The notes beneath the pieces are model-generated. The model saw only the letters and a program-made list of their open reading frames with translations, was not told where the DNA came from and did no database searches. A program made the translations under genes and the position numbers. Of a stretch of DNA of 15,038 nt, positions 7,421 through 14,457 are shown piece by piece. Numbering within the stretch: the stretch's first letter is position 1; each line of letters begins with the position of its first letter. This stretch comes from CAYVQU01 sp964453155 (GTDB lineage: Bacteria > Chloroflexota > Anaerolineae > Anaerolineales > UBA11858), in NCBI GenBank assembly GCA_964453155.1, contig CAYVQU010000130.1, positions 1 to 15,038 of the forward strand, in the 5' to 3' direction.

Positions 7421-7499
7421 GAGTGGGTAGTGGATAGTGGTGAGTGGATAGAAGCATAACTTCCCACTTCCCACTTCCCACTGTCCACTACCCACTATT
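7421..7499. repeat. GTGG-rich hairpin repeat, copy 1
   Basis: A GTGGGTAGTGGATAGTGG-type left arm (7421-7454) faces a CCACTTCCCAC / CCACTACCCAC right arm (7461-7499), giving a long imperfect hairpin. It contains AGTGGATAGAAG (7443-7454), which recurs in the same orientation at 9661-9672. It starts three bases after the permease stop codon. It has no strong T-run and resembles the dispersed intergenic repeats of Chloroflexota and cyanobacteria. Confidence 0.8.
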
Positions 7500-7567
7500 T
7501 CGCGGGTCGACGGTTGTGGGTTCCCGCGTAAAGCTCAAACCCAATAACCTCCCAAAAGCAACACTTT

Positions 7568-7671
7568 GCAGATTTCGGAAAGTATATTTGCAAAAAATAC
7601 AAATCCAAACCGAAATCTGCTTAGGCTGTGCGGAAATCATATTGATAAATTCATTAGACCAACCGCACAGC
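7568..7671 (+). promoter_or_regulatory. Two consecutive long-loop inverted repeats in the P-type ATPase leader
   Basis: GCAGATTTCGG (7568-7578) is perfectly complementary to CCGAAATCTGC (7610-7620), with 31 bases between. Four bases later GCTGTGCGG (7625-7633) is perfectly complementary to CCGCACAGC (7663-7671), with 29 bases between. The second arm ends six bases before the ribosome site GAGAGGA (7677-7683). Either they are RNA structures controlling the metal pump, or repeat-derived DNA palindromes. Neither matches a riboswitch class I recognise. Confidence 0.5.
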
Positions 7672-7687
7672 ACTTTGAGAGGAAAAA

Positions 7688-9604
7688 ATGATTAAAAAAT
7701 TTTACGCACGTTACGAACCGGTTCTGTCTGAACCGATGGCCCGGATTTCGATTGTTACGGGTTTCCTGATTTTAATTGCCTGGATTTTAGAATTAACCCA
7801 TTTCTCGATCACCTGGGCCAGCCCGGTGATCGCCACACTTGCGGCCCTGGTCGGTGGATTTCCAATTGCCCAATGGGCCTGGGCGGGGATTAAGGCCCGC
7901 GAAATAACAGCCAACCAACTGGTCGTTATCGCGTTGGTGGCCTCTTTACTTGGTGGTGAATACCTTGCCGCGGCAGTCGTGGCCTTCATCATGATTTTCG
8001 GGGGTACCCTGGAGGAGCTGACTACCCACAAAATGAAGCTCTCCATCTCTGATTTGATGAATTTGACGCCGCCCAAAGTGACCCGCCGCAAAAAAGGTAA
8101 AGAAGAAGTCGTCGATCTGGACGAAATTATATTAGGGGATGTCATTTTGGTTCGCACCGGTGAGCGCATCCCCGTGGATGGCGAGATCACCTCTGGTGAC
8201 GGAGTCATTAACGAAGCCCCGATCACGGGTGAAAGCGTCCCCGTCGATAAGAGTGCCACGGCCGAAGTCTTCGCTGGAACCCTCCTTGAATCCGGGGCGC
8301 TGACCATTGAAACCACCAAAGTCGGCACTGACACTGTCTTGGGTCGGATCGTTGAGCTGGTTGAGGCCGCTGAAGGTAACGAGGCCCCCGTCCAACGCTT
8401 GGCCGATAAATATGCCAAGTATTTCACGCCGATTATTCTTGCGATTGCGATCGCCGTTTGGATTTACACCAAAGATTATCATCGTGCATTAACGATCGTA
8501 ATCGTCGCCTGTCCTTGCGGGTTTGTGTTGGCGACCCCTACCGCGGTGATGGCCGGGTTAGCCAACGGGGCTCGCCGCGGTATCCTGGTCAAGGGGGGGA
8601 AATATCTCGAAGCCATTGGAAAAGCCAGCGTGGTCGCCTTCGATAAAACCGGCACCCTGACCTACGGCAAACCCGAAGTCACCGACGTGGTCCTCCTGGA
8701 TGGGATGAACGAAGAAGAATTCCTGACCCTGACGGCCACTGCCGAAAAACTCTCCGAACACCCCCTGGGCCGCACGATTTATCAAGAAGGTACCAACCGG
8801 GGATTAGATATCCCTGATCCCGATTTTTTCAACGTCCATGTGGGTAAAGGTGTGTGCGCCAAAGTTGGCCAACGCCATATCACTGTGGGTAAAACCGAAC
8901 TCCTGGCCGAGCATGAAGTTCAAACCTTGCCAGCTACGAATGAGAAATGCCGCACCCTGGAAGACAACGGCCGGACAGTGCTCTCCGTAGCCGTGGACGG
9001 CGAGATGAAGGGCCTGATCGCCCTCGCTGACCAACCCCGTCAAGAATCACAAGCAGCCATCGCGGCCATCAAAGAACAAGGCATTGAAAAAATCGTCATG
9101 CTGACCGGCGATAACGCCCGGGTCGCGGCGGCGATTGGTAAACAGGTCGGCGTTGATCAGACCTATGCCGGGCTGCTCCCCGAAGACAAGCTCAACAAAG
9201 TCACCGAATTCGTCGGGGCGGGTGAAACCACCATCATGATAGGCGATGGTATCAACGATGCCCCGGCCCTGGCTACTGCCACAGTCGGGATCGCCATGGG
9301 CGCCGCCGGTGCCGATGTTGCCATCGAAACCGCCGATGTCGCCTTGATGACCGACGATCTTAACAAAGTGGCTGAAGCCGTAGCCTTGAGCAAACTGGTC
9401 CTTAAAACCATCCGCCAAAATATCACCTACTTCGCGGTCGCTTTTAACGCCTTAGGAGTCATTTTGGCCTCCCGCGGCGATATCAGCGCCATCGGGGGGG
9501 CCATCATGCACAACATCGGCTCCATCGCCGTTGTTCTCAACTCCTCCCGCCTGATCTTCCGCAAGAAGTTGCTGCCGGATACCCAGGCGGACAAATCGAT
9601 CTGA
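7688..9604 (+). CDS. P1B-type heavy-metal-transporting P-type ATPase
   Basis: A 638-residue ATP-driven transition-metal pump in the cytoplasmic membrane. Motifs in order: two N-terminal helices (20-39, 45-68), a further pair (73-106), actuator TGES (180-183), metal-site CPC (275-277) in the sixth helix followed by GF where AL is usual, phosphorylated D319 in DKTGTLT, HP (358-359), TGDN (473-476), GDGINDAP (519-526), and helices at about 580-595 and 602-619. There is no N-terminal metal-binding (HMA or His-rich) domain, so it is shorter than CopA or ZntA. The seventh helix has FN and the eighth has MHNIGS. The Lys/Asp pair expected for Zn/Cd pumps is absent and the Cu-type MxxSS is not seen, so the metal is left open. 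It is unrelated to the sugar genes on either side and is bracketed by copies of one repeat family. Confidence 0.95.
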   Translation: MIKKFYARYEPVLSEPMARISIVTGFLILIAWILELTHFSITWASPVIATLAALVGGFPIAQWAWAGIKAREITANQLVVIALVASLLGGEYLAAAVVAFIMIFGGTLEELTTHKMKLSISDLMNLTPPKVTRRKKGKEEVVDLDEIILGDVILVRTGERIPVDGEITSGDGVINEAPITGESVPVDKSATAEVFAGTLLESGALTIETTKVGTDTVLGRIVELVEAAEGNEAPVQRLADKYAKYFTPIILAIAIAVWIYTKDYHRALTIVIVACPCGFVLATPTAVMAGLANGARRGILVKGGKYLEAIGKASVVAFDKTGTLTYGKPEVTDVVLLDGMNEEEFLTLTATAEKLSEHPLGRTIYQEGTNRGLDIPDPDFFNVHVGKGVCAKVGQRHITVGKTELLAEHEVQTLPATNEKCRTLEDNGRTVLSVAVDGEMKGLIALADQPRQESQAAIAAIKEQGIEKIVMLTGDNARVAAAIGKQVGVDQTYAGLLPEDKLNKVTEFVGAGETTIMIGDGINDAPALATATVGIAMGAAGADVAIETADVALMTDDLNKVAEAVALSKLVLKTIRQNITYFAVAFNALGVILASRGDISAIGGAIMHNIGSIAVVLNSSRLIFRKKLLPDTQADKSI

Positions 9605-9638
9605 TCGCACTCGTATTGCTGATCATGGTCATGATACA

Positions 9639-9722
9639 TAGTGGAGAGTGGGTCGTGGACAGTGGATAGAAGTTGAGCCTAAAATCTATTCACCACCCAC
9701 TACCCGCTACCCACCACCCACT
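9639..9722. repeat. GTGG-rich hairpin repeat, copy 2
   Basis: The left arm (about 9639-9672: AGTGGAGAGTGGGTCGTGG, then AGTGGATAGAAG) faces a right arm of CACCCACTACCCGC-type sequence (9686-9722). It is the same family and orientation as 7421-7499. It ends three bases before the start codon of the hydrolase-like gene. A small palindrome ATCATG-GT-CATGAT (9622-9635) precedes it. Confidence 0.8.
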
Positions 9723-9725
9723 AAA

Positions 9726-10733
9726 ATGATTGAAACCGGAATTTCCTATTTCGCCAACGGCTGGCCCCATCACTTTGAACGGGACCTGGAAGATATTCAA
9801 ACGCATGGCTGCACGTATATTGTGCATTGCTTCAGCGAGAATGAGTTGATTCTGGCCCGTAAACGCACGGAGCAGTTTTTTCGAATGACACGCGATGCGG
9901 GTATGGGTTGTTGGGCCGATCCCTGGGCAGTGATGGGGTTGTTTGGCGGGGAGCAGTTCTCGGCGTTTGTGCCGCGCAACCCGGAGGCCTGTCAGATTCT
10001 TTCGACGGGCCAGCGCGCTCCGGCGGCCTGTCCTTCGGCGGCTGAAACTCGGGGCGCGATGAAGATTTGGCTCGACGCCGCCATCGACTTCGGGGCCGAC
10101 ACCATTTTCTGGGACGAACCCCATCTCTATATCCCCGATTGGGACGATCTGCAGTTCGCCCCCGATGATGCCTGGGCCTGCCGTTGCCCGCGGTGTTTGG
10201 ACGCCTATCAGCAGGAATTTGGCGAACCTATGCCGAATGTTTTGACCCCGTCAGTACAGAAGTTTCGACAAAACCTGATCGTCGATTTCCTCCGGGAGAT
10301 GGTGGCCTATGCCCATCAAAAGGGTGCTAAAAATGCCATTTGTTTACTTCCGGTGGATGACGAGGCCAACGAATCCCTCCCCTGGGATCAAGTCGCTGCT
10401 CTGCCAGGCGTGGACATTTTCGGCACTGATCCTTATTGGTTCATCCATGACAAAGACTGCGTCGATTATGTCACCGCCCAAACCCGGCGGACGGTAGAAA
10501 TCTGCCAGAAAAATGATCTTGTCCCGCAAATTTGGGTTGAAGGTTTTGGCATTCCCGCTGGACGCGAGGCCGAACTCGAATTGGGTCTGCAAACCGCCCT
10601 CAAAGCAGGGGCGACCAATCTGGCCGTCTGGGGCATGCACGGCAATGCGGCCTGGGACGGTTCCAGCGAACGCCCAGAAATTGTGTGGGAGATGGTTGGC
10701 AAAGCGTTTCGGGAGATACGGAGTAAATCATGA
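9726..10733 (+). CDS. Putative TIM-barrel glycoside-hydrolase-like protein
   Basis: A 335-residue soluble protein without a signal peptide. Alternating strands and helices suggest a (beta/alpha)8 barrel: an early GISYFANGWP, then FGADTIFWDEPH (122-133), a cysteine cluster CRCPRC (152-157) before LDAYQQEFG, VDIFGTDPYW (229-238), IWVEGFGIPAG (269-279) and NLAVWGMHG (298-306). E131 after a mid-barrel strand and E272 after a late strand sit where clan A hydrolases keep acid/base and nucleophile, but this is inferred. ATG 9726 is chosen because the 26 extra codons upstream fall inside the hairpin repeat; no ribosome site is visible. Its stop overlaps the aminotransferase start by four bases (ATGA), so the two are translationally coupled. 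It could act inside the cell on an imported glycoside; a lyase or isomerase on the same fold is an alternative. Confidence 0.72.
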   Translation: MIETGISYFANGWPHHFERDLEDIQTHGCTYIVHCFSENELILARKRTEQFFRMTRDAGMGCWADPWAVMGLFGGEQFSAFVPRNPEACQILSTGQRAPAACPSAAETRGAMKIWLDAAIDFGADTIFWDEPHLYIPDWDDLQFAPDDAWACRCPRCLDAYQQEFGEPMPNVLTPSVQKFRQNLIVDFLREMVAYAHQKGAKNAICLLPVDDEANESLPWDQVAALPGVDIFGTDPYWFIHDKDCVDYVTAQTRRTVEICQKNDLVPQIWVEGFGIPAGREAELELGLQTALKAGATNLAVWGMHGNAAWDGSSERPEIVWEMVGKAFREIRSKS

Positions 10734-12016
10734 CTATCCCCGATTTTGACACTTTGGTAGGTGGGGTTTCATCCAGTTTTCGGATCAACCCCTACACCGG
10801 CCAACCCATCTACCTCAGTCGGGCTGACGGTCCTTTCATCTATGATTTGGAGGGCCGGCAATACATTGATTTCTTCATGGGGCATGGGGCCTGTCCGTTA
10901 GGCCACAACCGTCCCGAAATTCGGTCGGCCATGCAGTCGGTTTTGGATTTGGGCTTCTTCGCCGAGTTTGAACACCCTCTGACGGCGCGGTTGGCTGAAA
11001 AAATTCGGGAACATATCCCTTGTGCCGAACAGGTTCGCTATGTTAATTCGGGCAGCGAGGGGACTTTGTTGGCCCTGCGGCTGGCCCGCGGCTATACCGG
11101 GCGCGACAAAATAGTCCGGATCGATGGGCATTTCCATGGCGGGCATGATTATGTTCTGGGGAATAATTTGGCCGCCCTGATTGACCGAGAAAATCCTGGG
11201 GACCGGGTCTCTCAAATTGGTCAGCTGTCCGCTGGAATTCCAGGCGCGATTCGGGATACCCAATTCGTCATCCCCTGGAATAATGCCGCGGTTTTTGCAG
11301 ACCTGGCCCAATCCAACGGACAGAAAATCGCCGCTATTATGATGAATCCCATCGATTACAACAACGGCTACATCGGAACCACGACCGAATATTTACAGGC
11401 CATCCGGGATATTTGTGACCGAAATGGCATTATTTTAATTTTTGATGAAATTCTCTCGGGTTTTCGCACCGGAATTTCGGGGGCTCAAGGTTACTATGGG
11501 GTGACTCCGGATCTGTGCTTGCTCGGAAAAGCCCTGACCAACGGCGTGCCCCTGGCCGCGATCGTTGGGAAGGCCGAAATCATGCAGAAAATCATGGACC
11601 CGGTTGATCCCGTCATTGCGGGGGGTACCTTCTCTGGAAATTTGTTGGGGTGTGCCGCCGGGATCGGGGCCCTCGATATCATGGCTGCCCCTGAATTTTT
11701 CGAATCCTGGCAGCAACGCGTGGATACCTTCATGACGGAGCTACAATCTGCTTTGGATGAGATTAGATTCCCCGCCCGGGTTCAACATTTGGGCTGTAAT
11801 TTCTTTATTTACGTCGGAACCCGCGACCCCATTGAAAATTACCACGATTTCGACAAATTAGATCAGACCCTGGCCCAGAAATTATTCCGTAAATGTATTG
11901 AAAAGGGCCTCTATTTCCATACCGATTTCACCGTTTCGGCCCAGCATTCCCCTGCAATGTTAGCCCAGGCGGTAGATCAGATTACGGCTGCGGCTCAGGA
12001 AGTACACCATGGCTGA
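10730..12016 (+). CDS. Class III PLP aminotransferase, glutamate-1-semialdehyde aminomutase-like
   Basis: A 428-residue fold-type I pyridoxal-phosphate enzyme of normal family length. It shows the N-terminal GPFIYDLEGRQYIDFFMGHG (34-53), phosphate-binding NSGSEG (106-111), the cofactor-stacking segment GHFHGGHD (133-140), FDEILSGFR (238-246) with the ring-nitrogen Asp239, Schiff-base Lys267 in LLGKALTNG, and GGTFSGN (298-304). The pattern is closest to HemL-like aminomutases, but no other tetrapyrrole gene is nearby. The partners are a glycosidase-like enzyme and an acetyltransferase, so an amino-sugar, amino-cyclitol or amino-acid substrate is more likely here. It overlaps the upstream gene by four bases and the downstream acetyltransferase by eight, so all three are made together. 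Family is certain; substrate is unknown. Confidence 0.9.
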   Translation: MTIPDFDTLVGGVSSSFRINPYTGQPIYLSRADGPFIYDLEGRQYIDFFMGHGACPLGHNRPEIRSAMQSVLDLGFFAEFEHPLTARLAEKIREHIPCAEQVRYVNSGSEGTLLALRLARGYTGRDKIVRIDGHFHGGHDYVLGNNLAALIDRENPGDRVSQIGQLSAGIPGAIRDTQFVIPWNNAAVFADLAQSNGQKIAAIMMNPIDYNNGYIGTTTEYLQAIRDICDRNGIILIFDEILSGFRTGISGAQGYYGVTPDLCLLGKALTNGVPLAAIVGKAEIMQKIMDPVDPVIAGGTFSGNLLGCAAGIGALDIMAAPEFFESWQQRVDTFMTELQSALDEIRFPARVQHLGCNFFIYVGTRDPIENYHDFDKLDQTLAQKLFRKCIEKGLYFHTDFTVSAQHSPAMLAQAVDQITAAAQEVHHG

Positions 12017-13058
12017 ATGGAAAAAATTTTCTCAACTGACTGAGAAATATGAAATTCGTCCGGCGACCTGGACCGATGTGGATCGCCTAGTAGAATTGCG
12101 CAATGCCAGTTCCCAGAACACCCGCGGCACAAATGTAACTGCCGATCATTGGCAACGGCGGCATTGGCATGAATCTGGTTTGAACCTGAAAACCAATACC
12201 CTGTTGGTTTTGGATGACGAGAAGGCGATCGGGTATGTTGAAATTACTTGCGAGACCCCCTATGTGGTCTATGAGATGGCTGGCGTGGTTCATCCCGATT
12301 ATCGCGGCCAAAAAATCGGAACGTATCTGATCGTTTGTGCCGAAAACCGAGTTAATCAGGATTTAGATAAGGCCCCCGAGGGGACGGCCGTTTTCATCCA
12401 AAACAGCACTTTTGACAGCAACCGGCCGGGCCGCGTCCTCCTCGCCGCCCATGGCTTTGAAGGTGTCCGCGATTTTGTGTATCTACAAATTGGAATGGAC
12501 ACGCCACCGCCCCAACCGGACGTCCCCACTGGAATTGAGATCCGGGAATTACAATCTTCGGATTGGGAGAAGGTCGGCCCGGCCTTAAACGAAGCATTCC
12601 AGGATCATTGGGGCATAGTGGATCATGAATCTTCCGCAGAAGAATCTGGCAATAATGCCGATAAACCTTCTCCCAAAGAAACCGATCCCGAGGCTTTCAA
12701 TCCAGAATATTTCAATTCCCCAGGTCTGTGTTATGTCGCCTGGGATGGCGATGAAGTTGCGGGTTCTTGCCTGTGTAATGCCACCACAGTCGAATTTCCC
12801 GGAGCCGGCTATTTGGGCAGCCTCAGTATCCGCCCGAAATATCGCCGGCGCGGAATTGGGTTGGCGTTGACGCTCCAGGCACTTAATGTCTATTATGAAC
12901 GCGGCACCCGCCAGGTGTATACCGATACGGATGGTGATAGTTTTACCAAGGCTTATCGCCTCTACCAAAAAGCTGGGATGCACATCTTCCGCCGCGAACT
13001 AGTCTATGAAAAAACCATACGGTCTGGAAAAGATTTGGTAAAAAGAAATATGGTTTAA
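12009..13058 (+). CDS. Tandem-GNAT-domain N-acetyltransferase
   Basis: A 349-residue protein with two GNAT folds, an arrangement known from mycothiol synthase MshD and similar proteins. The first (about 14-160) has the motif A region VVHPDYRGQKIGTYLI (93-108), with acetyl-CoA-binding RGQKIG. The second (about 176-340) has YLGSLSIRPKYRRRGIGLAL (268-287), with RRRGIG, and ends AYRLYQKAGM-HIFRRELVY. An acidic, low-complexity stretch (206-226, ESSAEESGNNADKPSPKET) sits inside the second domain. The start overlaps the aminotransferase stop by eight bases, with AGGA (11997-12000 region) serving as ribosome site. It probably acetylates an amine, and the amine made by the coupled aminotransferase is the natural candidate (inference). 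Confidence 0.9.
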   Translation: MAEWKKFSQLTEKYEIRPATWTDVDRLVELRNASSQNTRGTNVTADHWQRRHWHESGLNLKTNTLLVLDDEKAIGYVEITCETPYVVYEMAGVVHPDYRGQKIGTYLIVCAENRVNQDLDKAPEGTAVFIQNSTFDSNRPGRVLLAAHGFEGVRDFVYLQIGMDTPPPQPDVPTGIEIRELQSSDWEKVGPALNEAFQDHWGIVDHESSAEESGNNADKPSPKETDPEAFNPEYFNSPGLCYVAWDGDEVAGSCLCNATTVEFPGAGYLGSLSIRPKYRRRGIGLALTLQALNVYYERGTRQVYTDTDGDSFTKAYRLYQKAGMHIFRRELVYEKTIRSGKDLVKRNMV

Positions 13059-13112
13059 CCGCGAATTTCGCTAATCTTCGCCAAATATTCGTAGTAATTC
13101 GCGTGATTAGCG
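13059..13112. repeat. CCGCTAATC / GATTAGCG repeat, copy 2
   Basis: CGCTAATC (13069-13076) pairs with GATTAGCG (13105-13112). It shares TTCGCCAAATATT and AATTTCGC with the copy at 5313-5378. It begins at the acetyltransferase stop codon. A further fragment, CACGTGATTAGCGGTT (13256-13271), lies nearer the next gene, as if a second hairpin repeat had landed within the first. Confidence 0.6.
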
Positions 13113-13156
13113 TGCTGGGAAAAATGATCTTGAATATTTCAAAATCAACCCAAATT

Positions 13157-13212
13157 ACCACAAAGAACACAAAGGATCACAAATCTTTGTGTTTCTTCGT
13201 GTCCTTCGTGGT
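13157..13212. repeat. Long hairpin repeat (CCACAAAGAACACAAAGG type)
   Basis: Two 27-base arms (13157-13183 and 13186-13212) match at 22 of 27 positions around a 2-base loop. The right arm carries CTTCGTGTCCTTCGTGG. It matches a repeat type I recall as common in intergenic DNA of Chloroflexota and some cyanobacteria. It has no T-run, so it is not a standard terminator. Confidence 0.7.
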
Positions 13213-13291
13213 TTTCCCTGGTTTTGTTCAAAATACTCTGGACATTACAAAATTCACGTGATTAGCGGTTAAAAAGTTGAAGTGAAAATTT

Positions 13292-14299
13292 ATGAAAATT
13301 TGGAATTTACCCCTCGTTGAATACACTCCCTTCGATGAACTCGAAGAAGATGACCGGATCATCGTGGTCACTACCGAGGGCGCCATCGATGTCGTTGCGG
13401 ATGATCTCAAACATCTTGACATCGTCGCTACTATCAAAGTTACCGACGCCACCATCCAACATTTCGCGACCCTGACGAATCAAATTCAACAATTAACCGT
13501 TGATAATTCATCGCGTAGTGGAACGGAGCATCCCCACAGGGGGCAATTCACAATTTATGCCGTTGGCGGCGGCCTGGCAGTTGACGCGGCCAAGTACGCG
13601 ACCAACGTCCTCAATCTACCCCTCGCCAGTCTCCCCACGGCCCTCTCCGTCGATGCCTTTCTAACCTGGGCTTCAGGTGTGCGTCACGAAGGGTGTGTGA
13701 AATACGTTGAAACCAAAGTTCCAGAACGCCTGATCGTCGATGTCGATGTGTTGGCAACGGCCCCCAAATCGATCCGAGCCGCTGGGATTTGCGACGTATT
13801 GTCCATCGCTACCGGCCTGTGGGATTGGGAATTCGCGGCTGAAAAAGGTCAAAATCCCGAGGGGATGGAGTTGATTCCCTGGGTGGCCGATGCCGCCCAA
13901 GCCATTTTGGATGGGGCGCTCGAGTGTGCCGCAGCCGCTGGAGCCGGAGACTCCGAAGGACTCAAACAACTTCTCGATTGTCTGGCCTTGGAAGTCCAGC
14001 TTTGCAATCAGATTGGTCACTCTCGCCCCGAGGAGGGCAGCGAACATTATTTTGCGTATTCCGTTGAAAACCTGATGGGCAAAGGCCTGCCCCACGGTGA
14101 TCTGGTTGGCCCCGGTATCCTGATGATGGCCCAATTCCAGGATCAAGATACCACCGAACTGGAACGCGCTCTCCAGGCCTGTCACATTCCCCTGGAAAAC
14201 ATCCCGGATGACATCGTGGGTGCAACCCTGGTTGACCTCCCTAATTATGTTCGCAGGCATGATTTACCGTATGGAATTGCCCACGACTTGAAATTGTAA
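13292..14299 (+). CDS. Glycerol-1-phosphate-dehydrogenase-like NAD(P)-dependent polyol dehydrogenase
   Basis: A 335-residue member of the iron-containing alcohol dehydrogenase superfamily, closest to the Fe-ADH_2 group that includes sn-glycerol-1-phosphate dehydrogenase (AraM/EgsA). It has the nucleotide-binding IYAVGGGLAVDAAKYA (88-103), then ASLPTALSVDAFLTWASGVR (112-131). Three probable metal ligands fit the family order: Asp168 (AGICDVLSIATG), His252 (EEGSEHYFAYS) and His268 (GLPHGD). Residues about 70-85 (SSRSGTEHPHRGQ) look like an insertion encoded by repeat-like DNA. Start ATG 13292 has only a weak upstream purine run. It follows repeat-filled DNA and sits behind the hydrolase/aminotransferase/acetyltransferase trio, so a dehydrogenation step on a sugar- or polyol-phosphate intermediate is likely. 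A role in making glycerol-1-phosphate for lipids cannot be excluded. Confidence 0.88.
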   Translation: MKIWNLPLVEYTPFDELEEDDRIIVVTTEGAIDVVADDLKHLDIVATIKVTDATIQHFATLTNQIQQLTVDNSSRSGTEHPHRGQFTIYAVGGGLAVDAAKYATNVLNLPLASLPTALSVDAFLTWASGVRHEGCVKYVETKVPERLIVDVDVLATAPKSIRAAGICDVLSIATGLWDWEFAAEKGQNPEGMELIPWVADAAQAILDGALECAAAAGAGDSEGLKQLLDCLALEVQLCNQIGHSRPEEGSEHYFAYSVENLMGKGLPHGDLVGPGILMMAQFQDQDTTELERALQACHIPLENIPDDIVGATLVDLPNYVRRHDLPYGIAHDLKL

Positions 14300-14437
14300 T
14301 CACGTATCACACCCTTCGATGTCCCTCAGGACACGTCTTCGATACGCTTCTCAGTATTGCTTGACAAAAGCATCCTGAGTAGTACGGAACGAAGTAGAGT
14401 ACGTATCGCAGGGTGCGACCGCTACTCAGGATGAAAC
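14300..14437. repeat. Nested hairpin repeat (TTCGATACGCTTCTCAG type)
   Basis: Nested complementary pairs: CACCCT (14310-14315) with AGGGTG (14410-14415), CGATACG (14340-14346) with CGTATCG (14402-14408), and CTCAG (14350-14354) with CTGAG (14375-14379), plus the small hairpin GTCC-CTCA-GGAC (14321-14332). The tract ends near GCTACTCAGGATGAAAC. It resembles the CTCAGGATACG-type dispersed repeats I associate with Chloroflexota genomes and fills the gap between the dehydrogenase and the next gene's ribosome site. Confidence 0.65.
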
Positions 14438-14457
14438 TTTCGTCCACAGGAGAAACT

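Noticed and set aside
7421..7499. Possible CRISPR or tandem-repeat array
   Set aside because: The units are short, irregular and arranged as two facing arms of a hairpin, with no spacers of constant length and no cas genes.
7444..7695. 83-codon + strand frame before the metal pump
   Set aside because: It reads through the hairpin repeat and overlaps the pump start; the composition is that of repeat DNA.
7711..8427. 238-codon minus-strand frame
   Set aside because: Shadow of the P-type ATPase; Ser/Thr-rich translation without motifs.
9648..9725. N-terminal 26-codon extension of the hydrolase-like protein
   Set aside because: It is encoded by the GTGG hairpin repeat and gives low-complexity sequence (YSPPTTRYPPPTK); the barrel fold starts at ATG 9726.
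9690..10124. 144-codon minus-strand frame starting in the hydrolase-like gene
   Set aside because: Antisense to a well-supported gene and running into the hairpin repeat; no recognisable family or ribosome site.
10730..12016. HemL, a tetrapyrrole-synthesis enzyme
   Set aside because: The family likeness is real, but no heme gene is nearby and it is translationally coupled to a hydrolase-like and an acetyltransferase gene, so a different substrate is likelier.
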